Shown here piece after piece: positions 42,463 to 51,920 of a DNA stretch of 64,000 bases. The notes under the pieces are model-generated. The model searched no databases and was not told the DNA's origin. It was given only the letters and a program-made list of their open reading frames with translations. The first letter of the stretch is position 1; the number at the start of each line of letters is the position of its first letter. The stretch lies in the NCBI RefSeq assembly GCF_002285795.1, contig NZ_CP022961.1, forward strand, positions 1,488,001 through 1,552,000. The letters run 5' to 3'. The stretch is from Plantactinospora sp. KBS50. Lineage in GTDB: Bacteria > Actinomycetota > Actinomycetes > Mycobacteriales > Micromonosporaceae. The position numbers and the translations under genes were made by a program.

Positions 42463-44765
42463 GCGGGCCGGAAACCACGACCACCACCCTGGAGACGCCG
42501 CTGCGCAAGCTGCTCGGGGAGAAGACCGCCAAGGCCCTCGCCGGCCATCTGGGCCTGGAGACCGCCGGCGACCTCGTCTACCACTTCCCGCGCCGGTACG
42601 ACGAGCGGGGCGAGCACACCGACATCCGCTCGCTGGAGGTGGGCGAGCAGGTCACCGTGCTGGGTCAGGTGCAGCGCACGACCGTACGCCCGATGCGCCA
42701 GCGCCGCGGGAAGCTGCTTGAGGTGACCGTGGGCGACGGGTCGGGCGGGGTGCTCACGCTCACCTTCTTCGGCAACCAGGCGTGGCGGGAACGCGACCTC
42801 AAGCCGGGGCGGTGGGGGCTGTTCGCCGGCAAGGTCACCGAGTTCCGCGGCAAGCGGCAGCTCAACGGCCCGGAGTACGTGCTGCTGGGCGGGGGTGCCG
42901 CCGACGGCGAGGCGGCGGCCGGTGACGAGATCGAGGAGTTCGCCGGCGCGCTGATCCCGGTGTATCCCGCGGCGGCGGCCGTGCCGACCTGGGTGATCGC
43001 CCGCTGCGTGCGGGTGGTGCTGGACACCCTCGCGCCGCCGCCGGACCCGCTGCCGCCGACCGTGCGGGCCGGACGCAACCTCGTCGAGCTGGGCACCGCG
43101 CTGCGCGAGATCCACCGGCCGACCAGCAAGGAGGAGCTGTACCGGGCCCGCCGCCGGCTCAAGTGGGACGAGGCGTTCGCCGTACAACTCACCCTGGTGC
43201 AGCGCAAGCACCGGGCGGCGTCCTGGCCCGCGCGGCCCCGCCCGCGTGGCGACGGGGGCATCCTCGCCGCGTTCGACGGCCGGCTGCCGTACGAGCTGAC
43301 CGCCGGCCAGCGGGACGTGGGGGAGGAGATCGCCGCCGACCTGGGGACCGCGCACCCGATGCACCGGTTGTTGCAGGGCGAGGTGGGTTCCGGCAAGACG
43401 GTCTGCGCGCTGCGCGCGATGCTCCAGGTGGTCGACGCGGGTGGGCAGGCGGCGTTGCTGGCCCCGACCGAGGTGCTGGCCGCGCAGCACCACCGGGGGG
43501 TGGCCGAGCTGCTGGGTCCGCTGGGCCGGGCCGGCGAACTGGACGGGGATGCCGCCGGCACCCGGGTGACGCTGGTGACCGGTTCGCTCGGCGCCGCGGC
43601 CCGGCGCCGCGCCCTGGCCGAGGTGGCCTCGGGCGAGGCCGGCATCGTCATCGGCACCCACGCGCTGCTGTACGAGGGGGTGGACTTCGCCGACCTCGGC
43701 CTGGTGGTGGTGGACGAGCAGCACCGGTTCGGGGTCGAGCAGCGGGACGCGCTGCGGGCCAAGGCCGAGCAGCCGCCGCACGTGCTGGTGATGACGGCCA
43801 CGCCGATCCCGCGGACGGTCGCCATGACCGTATACGGCGACCTGGAGATCTCCACCCTGTCCCAGCTGCCCCGCGGCCGGTCGCCGATCGCCTCGCACGT
43901 GGTGCCGGCGCTCGACAAGCCGGCCTTCCTGGATCGGGCCTGGCGCCGGTTGCGCGAGGAGGTGGCCGCCGGGCACCAGGCGTACGTGGTGTGCCCCCGG
44001 ATCGGCGAGCCGGGCGAGGCGGGCGGCGGAACGGGCGGGGGTGCGGGCGGCAGCGGAACGGGCAGCGGAACGGGCGGCGGAGCGGGCGCGCAGCCTCGTG
44101 GGGATGACCGGGCCGACGAGGAACCGCCGCCGGCGGACGAGCCGGCCCGCCGGCCGCCGATGGCGGTCGCCGAGGTGGCTCCGCTGCTGGCCGATGGGCC
44201 GCTGCACGGGCTGCGGATCGGCGTGCTGCACGGCCGGCTGCCGGCCGACGAGAAGGACGGCGTGATGCGGGCCTTCGCGGCGGGGGACCTGGACGTGCTG
44301 GTGGCGACGACGGTGGTCGAGGTGGGTGTCGACGTACCCAACGCGACCGTGATGATCGTGCTGGACGCGGACCGGTTCGGGGTTTCCCAGCTGCACCAGC
44401 TCCGCGGCCGGGTGGGCCGGGGAGCGGCGGCCGGGCTGTGCCTGCTGGTCACCGAGGCGACCGAGGGTACGCCGGCCCGCGATCGGCTGGACGCGGTGGC
44501 GTCCACCACGGACGGCTTCCGGCTGGCCGAGCTGGACCTGGAGCAGCGCCGCGAGGGCGACGTGCTGGGCGCGACCCAGTCGGGCCGTCGTTCGCACCTG
44601 CGGCTGCTGTCGCTGCTGCGGGACACGGACCTGATCCGGGACGCGCGAGCCGAGGCGATCACGCTGATCGAGGACGATCCGGAACTGGAGCGCCATCCCG
44701 CCCTGGCCGGGTCGGTGGCCGCGCTCGTCGACGAGGAACGCGCGGGGTACCTGGAGAAGGGCTGA
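42459..44765 (+). CDS. recG: ATP-dependent DNA helicase RecG
   Basis: Branch-migrates Holliday junctions and remodels forks. The 768-residue protein has an N-terminal wedge domain (LVYHFPRRYDERGEHTDI, TLTFFGNQAWRERDL) and helicase motifs: I HRLLQGEVGSGKTVCAL, Ia LAPTEVLAAQHH, II VVVDEQHRFGVEQR (DEQH), III VMTATPIPRTVAMT, V VATTVVEVGVDVPNA, VI QLHQLRGRVGRG. A Gly/Thr-rich insertion (about 521-550) lies between the two helicase lobes, unusual but within a known variable loop. GTG 42459 overlaps the DAK stop as GTGA. Confidence 0.95.
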   Translation: MSGPETTTTTLETPLRKLLGEKTAKALAGHLGLETAGDLVYHFPRRYDERGEHTDIRSLEVGEQVTVLGQVQRTTVRPMRQRRGKLLEVTVGDGSGGVLTLTFFGNQAWRERDLKPGRWGLFAGKVTEFRGKRQLNGPEYVLLGGGAADGEAAAGDEIEEFAGALIPVYPAAAAVPTWVIARCVRVVLDTLAPPPDPLPPTVRAGRNLVELGTALREIHRPTSKEELYRARRRLKWDEAFAVQLTLVQRKHRAASWPARPRPRGDGGILAAFDGRLPYELTAGQRDVGEEIAADLGTAHPMHRLLQGEVGSGKTVCALRAMLQVVDAGGQAALLAPTEVLAAQHHRGVAELLGPLGRAGELDGDAAGTRVTLVTGSLGAAARRRALAEVASGEAGIVIGTHALLYEGVDFADLGLVVVDEQHRFGVEQRDALRAKAEQPPHVLVMTATPIPRTVAMTVYGDLEISTLSQLPRGRSPIASHVVPALDKPAFLDRAWRRLREEVAAGHQAYVVCPRIGEPGEAGGGTGGGAGGSGTGSGTGGGAGAQPRGDDRADEEPPPADEPARRPPMAVAEVAPLLADGPLHGLRIGVLHGRLPADEKDGVMRAFAAGDLDVLVATTVVEVGVDVPNATVMIVLDADRFGVSQLHQLRGRVGRGAAAGLCLLVTEATEGTPARDRLDAVASTTDGFRLAELDLEQRREGDVLGATQSGRRSHLRLLSLLRDTDLIRDARAEAITLIEDDPELERHPALAGSVAALVDEERAGYLEKG

Positions 44766-44813
44766 TCCGCCCCTCCCACCCGCGACACCGAGCCACGTTG
44801 CGTCCAAGATCGA

Positions 44814-44858
44814 CACGACGTCGGCGAAAGTTGGAGCGCGACCGGCGCCGACGTCGTG
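44814..44858. terminator. Hairpin after recG
   Basis: 13-bp stem (44814-44826 with 44846-44858), 19-nt loop, 49 nt after the recG stop. Confidence 0.5.
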
Positions 44859-44886
44859 CCGCGACCCTGCTCGGCGTGGAAACGGC

Positions 44887-44922
44887 GGAGGGCGCGTCGA
44901 CCGGGTGGTCGACGCGCCCTCC
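44887..44922. terminator. 16-bp perfect hairpin between recG and the LPVTG gene
   Basis: 44887-44902 pairs exactly with 44907-44922 around GGGT. It lies between convergent genes and likely terminates the surface-protein transcript. Confidence 0.75.
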
Positions 44923-44963
44923 GGGTGCGTCAGCTCGGCGGTTCAGCGCCGAGGCGACCGGGC

Positions 44964-46091
44964 TCAGGCGGTGAAGCGGATCCGCCGACGGCGAGCCACG
45001 ACGAAGAGCACGGCACCCGCGGCCAGCAGCAGGGCCGCGCCGGCCGCGATGCCGCCGGCGGCGGCGCCGGTGACCGGCAGGCTCGGGCCGCCGCCACCGG
45101 TGGCGCAGTCGGCCGGCTGCTCCCAGGCGACCGGCTCGGCGTCGTCCATGCCCTCGGCCGACGGAGTGACCGTGAGGCCCTTGACCGCGTCGAACTCGAC
45201 CGTCTTGGTCTCACCCGGAGCGACGGTGAGCTTCTTGACGTCGCCCTTGTTCGAGGTGAACGTGACCTCGACGGTCGTGCCGTCCTGCGGGTTGGCGACC
45301 TCGAAGGTCAGCTTGTCGCAGGTCGACTGGTAGGCGCCGGTGGGCTCGCCCGGCTTCACGCAGTCGGTCGCGGCCTCCGGCTTCTGGTCGTAGAGCGGCT
45401 CCTTCTGACCCTTGGCCGTCACCGTGACCTTGTCGGCGCTCGCTGCCGGTACGGTCACCGTCGTGCTCTCGCCGGCCGCGACCGTCACCTTCTTGCTGAA
45501 GCCGTCGGTTCCCTCGACCGTGAACTTGGCCTCGGCGGTCGCCTCGGCGGCGTTTTCCAGCTTCACCGCGACGCTGCCGTCGCAGTCGGCCGTCACGGAG
45601 GCCTTGGGCAGGGCCTCTGCCGGCGGCGGGGTGACAATCTTGCTGCACTCGCCGCTGAGCCCGATGGTCTTGCTCTTGGGCGAGTCCTCGGTGAACCTGT
45701 TGTTCCACTGGGCGCGTACCACGAGGGTTGCCTTGGTGACGTCACCCGGCAGCCGCGCCGAGCCGACCAGCGGGGTGCCGCTGGGGTTCGGGAAATTCCC
45801 CTTCGGGGTCACGGCGATGCCGGGGATCGTGAAGGGTGCGGCCGTTTCACCGACGTAGCTGGTGGCGTCCGCCTGCACGAAGCGGTACTTGCTGACGCCG
45901 GCGGGAGCGACGGTGTTCACGGTCCACTCCGTGACCCACTCCCCGGTGGCGGTGTCGCAGTCTGCCTTGACAGAGATGACGCTGTGGTGAGCGCTGGCGG
46001 GGGTGGCTACCGCAACGGCGGCCGTGAGGCCGGCGAGCATGGCCCCCACGACGGCGAGCGGCCGCCGGAGCGACAGCTTGGGACGGATCAC
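44964..46091 (-). CDS. LPXTG-type surface protein
   Basis: A 375-residue cell-surface protein. The Sec signal (PLAVVGAMLAGLTAAVAVATPASA, cut near 34) is followed by beta-rich repeats of about 100 residues: three stretches with a Cys (VKADCDTATGE, VTADCDGSVAV, YQSTCDKLTF) and the VxAGESTTVTVPA/VAPGETKTVEF pattern. The end is a sortase signal: LPVTG at about 334-338, a hydrophobic helix and RRRRIRF tail. It is expected to be linked to peptidoglycan by a class E or similar sortase, which is not in the window. The start ATG 46091 diverges from rsmD. Confidence 0.88.
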   Translation of the reverse strand: MIRPKLSLRRPLAVVGAMLAGLTAAVAVATPASAHHSVISVKADCDTATGEWVTEWTVNTVAPAGVSKYRFVQADATSYVGETAAPFTIPGIAVTPKGNFPNPSGTPLVGSARLPGDVTKATLVVRAQWNNRFTEDSPKSKTIGLSGECSKIVTPPPAEALPKASVTADCDGSVAVKLENAAEATAEAKFTVEGTDGFSKKVTVAAGESTTVTVPAASADKVTVTAKGQKEPLYDQKPEAATDCVKPGEPTGAYQSTCDKLTFEVANPQDGTTVEVTFTSNKGDVKKLTVAPGETKTVEFDAVKGLTVTPSAEGMDDAEPVAWEQPADCATGGGGPSLPVTGAAAGGIAAGAALLLAAGAVLFVVARRRRIRFTA

Positions 46092-46413
46092 GCGTGACTC
46101 CTGAGAGGGATGGAAGCATCAGGGCACGGCGCGCGGGGTGACGTAGGAGGTCGATCGCCGGGTGGTGGCTCGACCTGCGACGGCGCCTCCCCCACGCCGT
46201 AGGCCGGCAAACCCGCAGCCGGCACGCGCCAGACCCTAGCGGTTACCGTTGCCTTGAGCTGACCATCAGGCACGGCTAAGCATGATGTTATGGATTCGAG
46301 ATTCTTGATATACGGGCCGTGGAATTGGTCGGCGCCCACGGTCACCATAGGTGAAGTTTTGTCACACCAGCCCCACCGGTACCGTCACCTCGACGTCAGG
46401 AGGAGTTCTACCG
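46092..46413. other. Divergent intergenic region LPVTG protein to rsmD
   Basis: 322 bases. 46225-46370 is AT-rich and should hold both promoters (for example TTGAGC followed 17 nt later by TAAGCA on the plus strand, about 46256-46284). 46100-46220 contains GC-rich inverted stretches and would form the 5' leader of the surface protein mRNA. No riboswitch consensus recognised. Confidence 0.4.
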
Positions 46414-46977
46414 ATGACCCGGATCGTGGCCGGCTCCCTGGGCGGCCGGCGGCTGGTGGCGCCGCCCGGCGAGCGCACCCGGCCCACCTCCGACCGGGTC
46501 CGGGAGGCCCTGTTCGGCGCGCTGGACGCCGCGGTCGACCTGGACGGCGCCCGCTTCGTCGACCTGTACGCCGGTTCGGGCGCGGTCGGGCTGGAGGCGT
46601 ACTCCCGGGGGGCCGGACATGTCCTGCTGGTCGAGTCCGACGCCCGCGCCGCGCGGGTGATCCGGGACAACATCGCGGCGGTGCGGGCGGCGCCCGCCGT
46701 GCGACTGGCCGCGGCGCCGGTCGCCGCCGTGCTGGCGGCCGGTCCCGGGGACGGCCCGTACGACGTGGTGTTCGCCGACCCGCCGTACGCGGTCTCCGGC
46801 GACGACCTCGACGCGGTGCTCGCGGCGCTGGTGGGCGGCGACTGGCTGGCCCCGGACGCGCTGGTGGTGGTCGAGCGGTCCACCCGATCCGCCCCGATGA
46901 CCTGGGTGAATGGCATCACCGCCGAGCGCAGCCGGCGGTACGGCGAGACCACCCTTTGGTACGGTCGCCGATCATGA
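46414..46977 (+). CDS. rsmD: 16S rRNA (guanine966-N2)-methyltransferase
   Basis: A 187-residue methyltransferase with TRIVAGSLGGRRLVAPPG, RPTSDRVREALFGAL, the SAM motif FVDLYAGSGAVGLEAYSRGA, VESDARAARVIRDN and the catalytic DVVFADPPYAV (DPPY). AGGAG lies 8 nt before ATG 46414, which is preferred to the upstream start because TRIVAG is the family N-terminus. Its stop overlaps coaD (ATGA). Confidence 0.94.
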   Translation: MTRIVAGSLGGRRLVAPPGERTRPTSDRVREALFGALDAAVDLDGARFVDLYAGSGAVGLEAYSRGAGHVLLVESDARAARVIRDNIAAVRAAPAVRLAAAPVAAVLAAGPGDGPYDVVFADPPYAVSGDDLDAVLAALVGGDWLAPDALVVVERSTRSAPMTWVNGITAERSRRYGETTLWYGRRS

Positions 46978-47459
46978 GACGTGCGGTGTGCTCCGGGTCG
47001 TTCGATCCGGTCACCAACGGTCACCTCGACGTGTTCGCCCGGACGAGCCGGTTGTTCGACGAGGTCGTCGTCGGTGTGTTCATCAACGAATCGAAGCGCA
47101 GCCTCTTCACGGTCGACGAGCGGATCGAGCTCCTCGGCGAGGTCACCAGGACCTTCGGCAACATCCGTATCCATTCCTTCCGTGGCCTGGTGGTCGACTT
47201 CTGTCGCGAGCACGAGGCGGGCGTGCTGGTCCGCGGGCTGCGCGCCGTGAGCGACTTCGACTACGAGCTGAAGATGGCCCAGATGAACATCGGTCTGGCC
47301 GGGGTCGAGACGCTCTTCATGCCCACCAACCCGCTCTACTCGTTCGTCTCCTCCAGCCTGGTCAAGGAGGTGGCGAAGTGGGGCGGCGACGTCTCGGCGC
47401 ACGTTCCGGATGTGGTCAACCAGGCGCTGCTCAAGCGACTGCCGGCGCCACCGGACTGA
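46974..47459 (+). CDS. coaD: Phosphopantetheine adenylyltransferase
   Basis: Makes dephospho-CoA from 4'-phosphopantetheine and ATP. The 161-residue protein has AVCSGSFDPVTNGHLDVFAR (HxGH-type NGH), VVVGVFINESKRSLFTVDER, LVRGLRAVSDFDYELKMAQMN and the C-terminal PLYSFVSSSLVKEVAKWGGD. ATG 46974 overlaps the rsmD stop; translational coupling likely. Confidence 0.96.
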   Translation: MRRAVCSGSFDPVTNGHLDVFARTSRLFDEVVVGVFINESKRSLFTVDERIELLGEVTRTFGNIRIHSFRGLVVDFCREHEAGVLVRGLRAVSDFDYELKMAQMNIGLAGVETLFMPTNPLYSFVSSSLVKEVAKWGGDVSAHVPDVVNQALLKRLPAPPD

Positions 47460-47570
47460 TCGGCCGGCGAAGGCGGCGGGACCGGCGGGCGGGGCGGCCG
47501 GTGCCGGGCGGTACCGGCCGGAAGCGACGCGCCGGACCGTCGTCGATCGAAGCGACTCTCGCCCCCGGGA

Positions 47571-47635
47571 CGCATCATGGTCGGATGGACCGCATCATGG
47601 GTGCAGCGGTGACCGGACCCGAGGACGCATCATGG
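47571..47635 (+). repeat. Three copies of CGCATCATGG
   Basis: CGCATCATGG at 47571-47580, 47591-47600 and 47626-47635, in the coaD-sepIVA intergenic region, each preceded by GAC, C or GA. Irregular spacing (20 and 35 nt). Confidence 0.6.
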
Positions 47636-47696
47636 GGACGGGCCAGGCCGACGGCCGCACGGCGCTCGGTGTACGAACGACAGGAGTGAGGTACCG

Positions 47697-48194
47697 GTGG
47701 ACCCGCTCGACCGCATCGACGAGCTCATCGCCATGGTGGAGGCGGCCCGATCCGTCCCGATGTCCCGCAACAACTGCATGGTGGACCGGGGGGAGATGAT
47801 CGGCGCGCTGGACGAACTGCGCGCCGAGCTGCCCGCCGACCTGCGCCGGGCCGCGGCCCTGCTCGAGGAACGCGACAAGATCATGGACGCCGGCAAGCGT
47901 GAGGCCGACCGCATCATCGGCGAGGGTGAGGCGGAACACGCCCGGCTCGTCTCGATGAACGAGATCACGGTCTCGGCCGAGCACGAGGGGGCGCGGATCA
48001 TCGCCGAGGCCCGGGCCGAGGCGCAGCGGCTGCGCGAGGAGGTCGACGACTACGTCGACACGGCGCTGGCCAACTTCGAGCAGTTCCTCACCCGCGCCCT
48101 GGCCTCGATCGAGCGCGGCCGGGACAAAATGCACGCGCTGCGCGAGATCGGTACGTTCGGCGGCGAGGAGGCGGAACGCCCCCTGCCGTTCTGA
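47697..48194 (+). CDS. SepIVA/DivIVA-like coiled-coil cell division protein
   Basis: A 165-residue helical protein: DPLDRIDELIAMVEAARSVPMS, then long coiled coil (AALLEERDKIMDAGKREADR, HEGARIIAEARAEAQRLREEV, DYVDTALANFEQFLTRAL). It matches the actinobacterial DivIVA-type proteins such as mycobacterial SepIVA, which sits at the same place after coaD and is involved in septation. GTG 47697 has a GGAG/GAGG stretch upstream. Confidence 0.85.
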   Translation: MDPLDRIDELIAMVEAARSVPMSRNNCMVDRGEMIGALDELRAELPADLRRAAALLEERDKIMDAGKREADRIIGEGEAEHARLVSMNEITVSAEHEGARIIAEARAEAQRLREEVDDYVDTALANFEQFLTRALASIERGRDKMHALREIGTFGGEEAERPLPF

Positions 48195-48318
48195 CCCACG
48201 TCCGCTCTCGCCCCGACACCGCCCGGCCGGCCGGCGTCGGGCGCCCGCCCCGGTTCGACGCCGGGCCCTGGGCTCGGGTAACCTTTTTCGTCGGCCTCTA
48301 CCAGGCCGGAGTCTGACT

Positions 48319-48876
48319 ATGCCCAAGCATCTGCCTAGCCCACTCGACCCCAGGTCGCCGCTGGTCCTCGACACGAGAGACCTGCCGCGCCGGCCTGGTG
48401 CGTTGCGCACGGTAAGGCGGGTGGTGCCGGCACCGGTGGACCTCGGACTGGAGTTGATCAGCGTTCCGCGGGGCGCCGACCTGAGCCTCGATCTGCGGCT
48501 CGAGTCGGTGTCCGAGGGCGTACTCGTCACCGGGAGCGTCAGTGGCCCGGTGACCGGCGAGTGCGGTCGTTGCCTGCGCGAGATCGGCGACTCGGTCACC
48601 GTGGACATCCAGGAGCTGTACGCCTACGAGAACAGCACCACGGATGAGACGGCCGAGGAGGACGAGGTGGGTCGGATGCAGGGAGACCTGATCGACCTGG
48701 AGCCGGAGGTGCGGGACGCGTTGGTGCTCGCGCTCCCGGCGAACCCGCTGTGCCGCGAGGACTGCCCGGGACTGTGCCCCGACTGCGGGGTGCACTGGGA
48801 CGACCTGCCGGCCGAGCACCGACACGAACAGCTCGACCCGCGCTGGGCGGGCCTGTCGAAACTGAATGAGGAGTAG
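48319..48876 (+). CDS. DUF177 (YceD) domain protein
   Basis: A 185-residue protein of the DUF177/YceD family, linked to 23S rRNA accumulation in bacteria and plastids. It has [38 protein letters not shown], a strongly acidic middle ([11 protein letters not shown]) and a C-terminal Cys cluster [20 protein letters not shown] that probably binds zinc. The gene lies 5 nt before rpmF as in most bacteria. Confidence 0.92.
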   Translation: MPKHLPSPLDPRSPLVLDTRDLPRRPGALRTVRRVVPAPVDLGLELISVPRGADLSLDLRLESVSEGVLVTGSVSGPVTGECGRCLREIGDSVTVDIQELYAYENSTTDETAEEDEVGRMQGDLIDLEPEVRDALVLALPANPLCREDCPGLCPDCGVHWDDLPAEHRHEQLDPRWAGLSKLNEE

Positions 48877-48881
48877 GAACC

Positions 48882-49055
48882 GTGGCCGTTCCCAAGCGCA
48901 AGATGTCGCGCAGCAACACCCGGTCCCGCCGGGCGCAGTGGAAGGCCGCGGCCGTTCCGACTGTCGCGTGCCCGCAGTGCAAGAGCCCGAGGCTGGCGCA
49001 CTCCGCCTGCGGCGTGTGCGGCACCTACAAGGGCCGCCAGATCATCGAGGTCTGA
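48882..49055 (+). CDS. rpmF: 50S ribosomal protein L32
   Basis: A 57-residue L32, [20 protein letters not shown] then [33 protein letters not shown]. It has the zinc-binding CxxC pairs (CPQC and CGVC). GTG 48882 has TAGGAA upstream and follows the DUF177 stop by 5 nt. Confidence 0.96.
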   Translation: MAVPKRKMSRSNTRSRRAQWKAAAVPTVACPQCKSPRLAHSACGVCGTYKGRQIIEV

Positions 49056-49177
49056 CACTGGACGCGACGCATCCGACCACGGGTCGGGCGCACGCGTCCC
49101 GGCGATTCCCCGGGGTTCCGGCACCCGTCGGCGGTGAGCGCGGTCTGACGACCGCGCCGGCCGCGGAGCCGGTTCCG

Positions 49178-50137
49178 GTGCGGATCGCCGTCGACCTCCT
49201 CGGCGGGGACCGAGCTCCCGCCGTCGTGGTTGACGGCGCTCTGCGGGCGCTGGATGCCGATCCTGCCCTCGGTCTGCTGCTGGTCGGCCCGCCTGAGGTG
49301 GCCGATCGGGTGCTTGGCGCCCTCGCGGCGGCTGATCGGGGCCGAGTGCGGCTCCGGCCGGTCCGCGGCATGGTCGCGATGGCCGACGACCCCACCCGGG
49401 CCACCCGGGCGGACACCACCGTGAGCGCCGCCGTGCGCGCGGTGGTGTCCGGTACGGCCGACGCCGTCGTCTCCGCCGGTTCCACCGGGGCGACGGTGAC
49501 CGCCGCCGTACTCGGCTTCGGCCGCTGGCCGGGGGTACGGCGGCCGGCGCTGGCCACCACGCTGCCGGCGCTGGCCGGCCCGGTGGTGCTGGTCGACGTC
49601 GGCGGTTCGCTGGAGGCGCGGCCCGGCACCCTGATCCAGCATGCGGGGCTCGGCGCCGCCTACTCGGCGGTGGCCCACGACGTACCGGCGCCCCGGGTGG
49701 GGCTGCTGTCGGTCGGCACCGAGACGGGCAAGGGCGACCGGACCCGCCGGGCCGTCGACGCGGCGCTGGCCGCCGCCCCACCGCTGGCCGGCGCCCGCTA
49801 CATCGGCCTGGTCGAGGGGTACGACGTGACGGCCGGTGACCGGGCCGACGTCGTGGTGACCGACGGCTTCACCGGAAACGTGCTGCTCAAGGGCATCGAA
49901 GGGGCGTACGCCATGGCCGGCGGACCGCCCGAGCGCGGCGCGGCGCCGCGAGCCGCCACGCTGCTCGGGGTGGGCGGCACCGTGGTCGTCTGCCATGGCA
50001 GCGCGGCCGGTGGCGACATCGCCTCCGGCATCGCGCTCGCCGCCACGCTCCGCCGCCGGTCCGCCGTGCCGCGGGTACGCGCACTCTTCCCCGATCCTGT
50101 CCGGGACATCCCGACCGACACCGAGGTATCCGCATGA
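49178..50137 (+). CDS. plsX: Phosphate acyltransferase PlsX
   Basis: Makes acyl-phosphate from acyl-ACP for phospholipid synthesis. The 319-residue protein begins [20 protein letters not shown] (usually xIAVDAMGGDxAP), with [58 protein letters not shown] and [20 protein letters not shown]. The LL for the usual AM in the first motif is a small deviation. GTG 49178 is chosen because family similarity begins there; no earlier ATG/GTG/TTG is in frame after rpmF. 122 nt separate it from rpmF; rnc overlaps its stop by 4 nt. Confidence 0.9.
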   Translation: MRIAVDLLGGDRAPAVVVDGALRALDADPALGLLLVGPPEVADRVLGALAAADRGRVRLRPVRGMVAMADDPTRATRADTTVSAAVRAVVSGTADAVVSAGSTGATVTAAVLGFGRWPGVRRPALATTLPALAGPVVLVDVGGSLEARPGTLIQHAGLGAAYSAVAHDVPAPRVGLLSVGTETGKGDRTRRAVDAALAAAPPLAGARYIGLVEGYDVTAGDRADVVVTDGFTGNVLLKGIEGAYAMAGGPPERGAAPRAATLLGVGGTVVVCHGSAAGGDIASGIALAATLRRRSAVPRVRALFPDPVRDIPTDTEVSA

Positions 50138-50928
50138 CGCAGAACAAGCGCCGCCGGGCGCCCGTCGGCCATCTCGAGGCGGCCTTCGGAGTCACCCTCG
50201 ATCCCGAGCTGCTGGAACGGGCCCTCACGCACCGCTCGTACGCGTACGAGAACGGCGGGCTGCCCACGAACGAGCGGCTGGAGTTCCTCGGCGACTCGGT
50301 GCTCGGCGTGGTGATCACCACGGCCCTCTTCCACAACCATCCGGACCTGCCGGAGGGCCAGCTCGCGAAGCTGCGGGCGAGCGTGGTCAACATGCGCGCG
50401 CTGGCCGACGTGGCACGCCGGCTCGGTCCGGCCGGCCTCGGCCCGTACCTGCTGTTGGGCAAGGGGGAGGAGACCACCGGCGGGCGGGACAAGGCGAGCA
50501 TCCTGGCGGACACCCTGGAGGCGCTGCTCGGGGCGATCTACCTCCAGTACGGCCTGGAGGCCACCGCGAAGGTGATCCACCGGCTGTTCGACCCGCTGAT
50601 GGCGGAGTCGGCCGGCCGCGGCGCGGCGCTGGACTGGAAGACCAGCCTCCAGGAGCTGACCGCGGCGTTGGGCCTCGGGGTGCCGGAGTACCGGATCGAC
50701 GACACCGGACCGGACCACGCGAAGACCTTCACGGCCTGGGTGGTGGTGGCCGGCAACCGGTACGGAGGCGCGGAGGGCCGGAGCAAGAAGGAGGCCGAGC
50801 AGCGTGCCGCGGAGGCGGCCTGGCGGACGTTGTCGGAGCAGGTGGCCGAGCCGACGGTGACACCGGCCACCGAGCCCACCGCGCCCCCCGGGTCCGAGTG
50901 CCCCGGCGCCGAGGCTTCGGATGCCTGA
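50134..50928 (+). CDS. rnc: Ribonuclease III
   Basis: Cleaves double-stranded RNA in rRNA processing. The 264-residue protein has [14 protein letters not shown], the signature [13 protein letters not shown] with catalytic Glu/Asp, [16 protein letters not shown], and a C-terminal dsRNA-binding domain ([49 protein letters not shown]). A 30-residue Pro/Thr/Ala tail follows. ATG 50134 overlaps plsX; the stop overlaps mutM by 8 nt. Confidence 0.96.
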   Translation: MTQNKRRRAPVGHLEAAFGVTLDPELLERALTHRSYAYENGGLPTNERLEFLGDSVLGVVITTALFHNHPDLPEGQLAKLRASVVNMRALADVARRLGPAGLGPYLLLGKGEETTGGRDKASILADTLEALLGAIYLQYGLEATAKVIHRLFDPLMAESAGRGAALDWKTSLQELTAALGLGVPEYRIDDTGPDHAKTFTAWVVVAGNRYGGAEGRSKKEAEQRAAEAAWRTLSEQVAEPTVTPATEPTAPPGSECPGAEASDA

Positions 50929-51778
50929 ACTGCCGGAGGTCGAGACCGTCCGGCAGGGCCTGCGTACCTGGGTTTCCGGCCGCCGGATCGCGGTCGTCGA
51001 GGTCCGCCATCCGCGGGCCGTCCGCCGGCACCTGCCGGGTGCCGACCACTTCGCCGCGGTGCTCGCCGGGCGGACCGTGCTGGACGCGCGGCGCCGCGGC
51101 AAGTATCTCTGGCTGCCGCTGGACAGCGGTGACGCGGTGCTGGGCCATCTGGGCATGTCCGGCCAGCTTCTCGTGCAGCCGCCCGGTACGCCGGACGAGC
51201 CGCATCTGCGGGTCCGGTTCACGTTCACCGACGCGGGGTCCGAACTGCGCTTCGTCGACCAGCGCACGTTCGGCGGGCTGTCGGTGTCGCTCGGCGGTGC
51301 CGAGCTGCCCGCCGAGATCGCGCACATCGCCCGCGACCCGATGGATCCGGAGTTCTCCGACGCCGCCTTCGTGGCGGCGTTGCGTCGACGGCGTACCGAG
51401 GTCAAGCGGGCGCTGCTGGACCAGACCCTGATCTCCGGGGTCGGGAACATCTACGCCGACGAGGCGCTGTGGCGGGCGAAGCTGCACGGCACGCGGCCCA
51501 CGGACGCGCTGAGCCGGCCCGCGGCGCTGCGGCTGCTCGGCCATGTCCGGGACGTGCTGGCCGCGGCCACCAAGCAGGGCGGCACCAGCTTCGACGCGCT
51601 GTACGTCAACGTCAACGGCGAGAGCGGCTACTTCGACCGGGCGCTGTCCGCGTATGGCCGGGAGGGGCTGCCCTGCGATCGCTGCGGCGCGCCGATCCGG
51701 CGTGAGGCGTTCATGAACCGCTCGTCGTTCAGTTGCCCGCGCTGCCAACCCCGTCCCCGGACACCGGCCCAGGGTTGA
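50921..51778 (+). CDS. mutM: Formamidopyrimidine-DNA glycosylase
   Basis: Removes 8-oxoguanine and FaPy lesions. The 285-residue protein starts [13 protein letters not shown] with catalytic Pro2/Glu3, and has [52 protein letters not shown] (helix-two-turn-helix), and a C-terminal zinc finger ([24 protein letters not shown]). All key residues are present. It completes the DUF177-rpmF-plsX-rnc-mutM cluster. Confidence 0.97.
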   Translation: MPELPEVETVRQGLRTWVSGRRIAVVEVRHPRAVRRHLPGADHFAAVLAGRTVLDARRRGKYLWLPLDSGDAVLGHLGMSGQLLVQPPGTPDEPHLRVRFTFTDAGSELRFVDQRTFGGLSVSLGGAELPAEIAHIARDPMDPEFSDAAFVAALRRRRTEVKRALLDQTLISGVGNIYADEALWRAKLHGTRPTDALSRPAALRLLGHVRDVLAAATKQGGTSFDALYVNVNGESGYFDRALSAYGREGLPCDRCGAPIRREAFMNRSSFSCPRCQPRPRTPAQG

Positions 51779-51862
51779 CGTCCGGACCACAGGATCGAAC
51801 CCAACCAGCGCACCGCCGCGGCCCGTCCGTTACGCATGGTGACCTCGCTGATTGCGACAAGC

Positions 51863-51920
51863 TTTTTTCGAGCTATACCGGAGAGTCATTTTTATGACTC
51901 TCCGGTATAGCTCGAAAAAA
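51863..51920. terminator. AT-rich perfect 26-bp palindrome (bidirectional terminator or dispersed element)
   Basis: 51863-51888 pairs exactly with 51895-51920 around TTTTTA. The outer six pairs are T/A, giving a T tract on both strands, and the core includes CGAGCTATACCGGAGAGTCA. Lies 85 nt after the mutM stop and before the convergent lipoprotein gene. Its low GC is striking in this genome. Confidence 0.85.

Noticed and set aside
44022-44160. Broken recG
   Set aside because: The Gly/Thr-rich insertion keeps the frame and all helicase motifs; it is a loop expansion.
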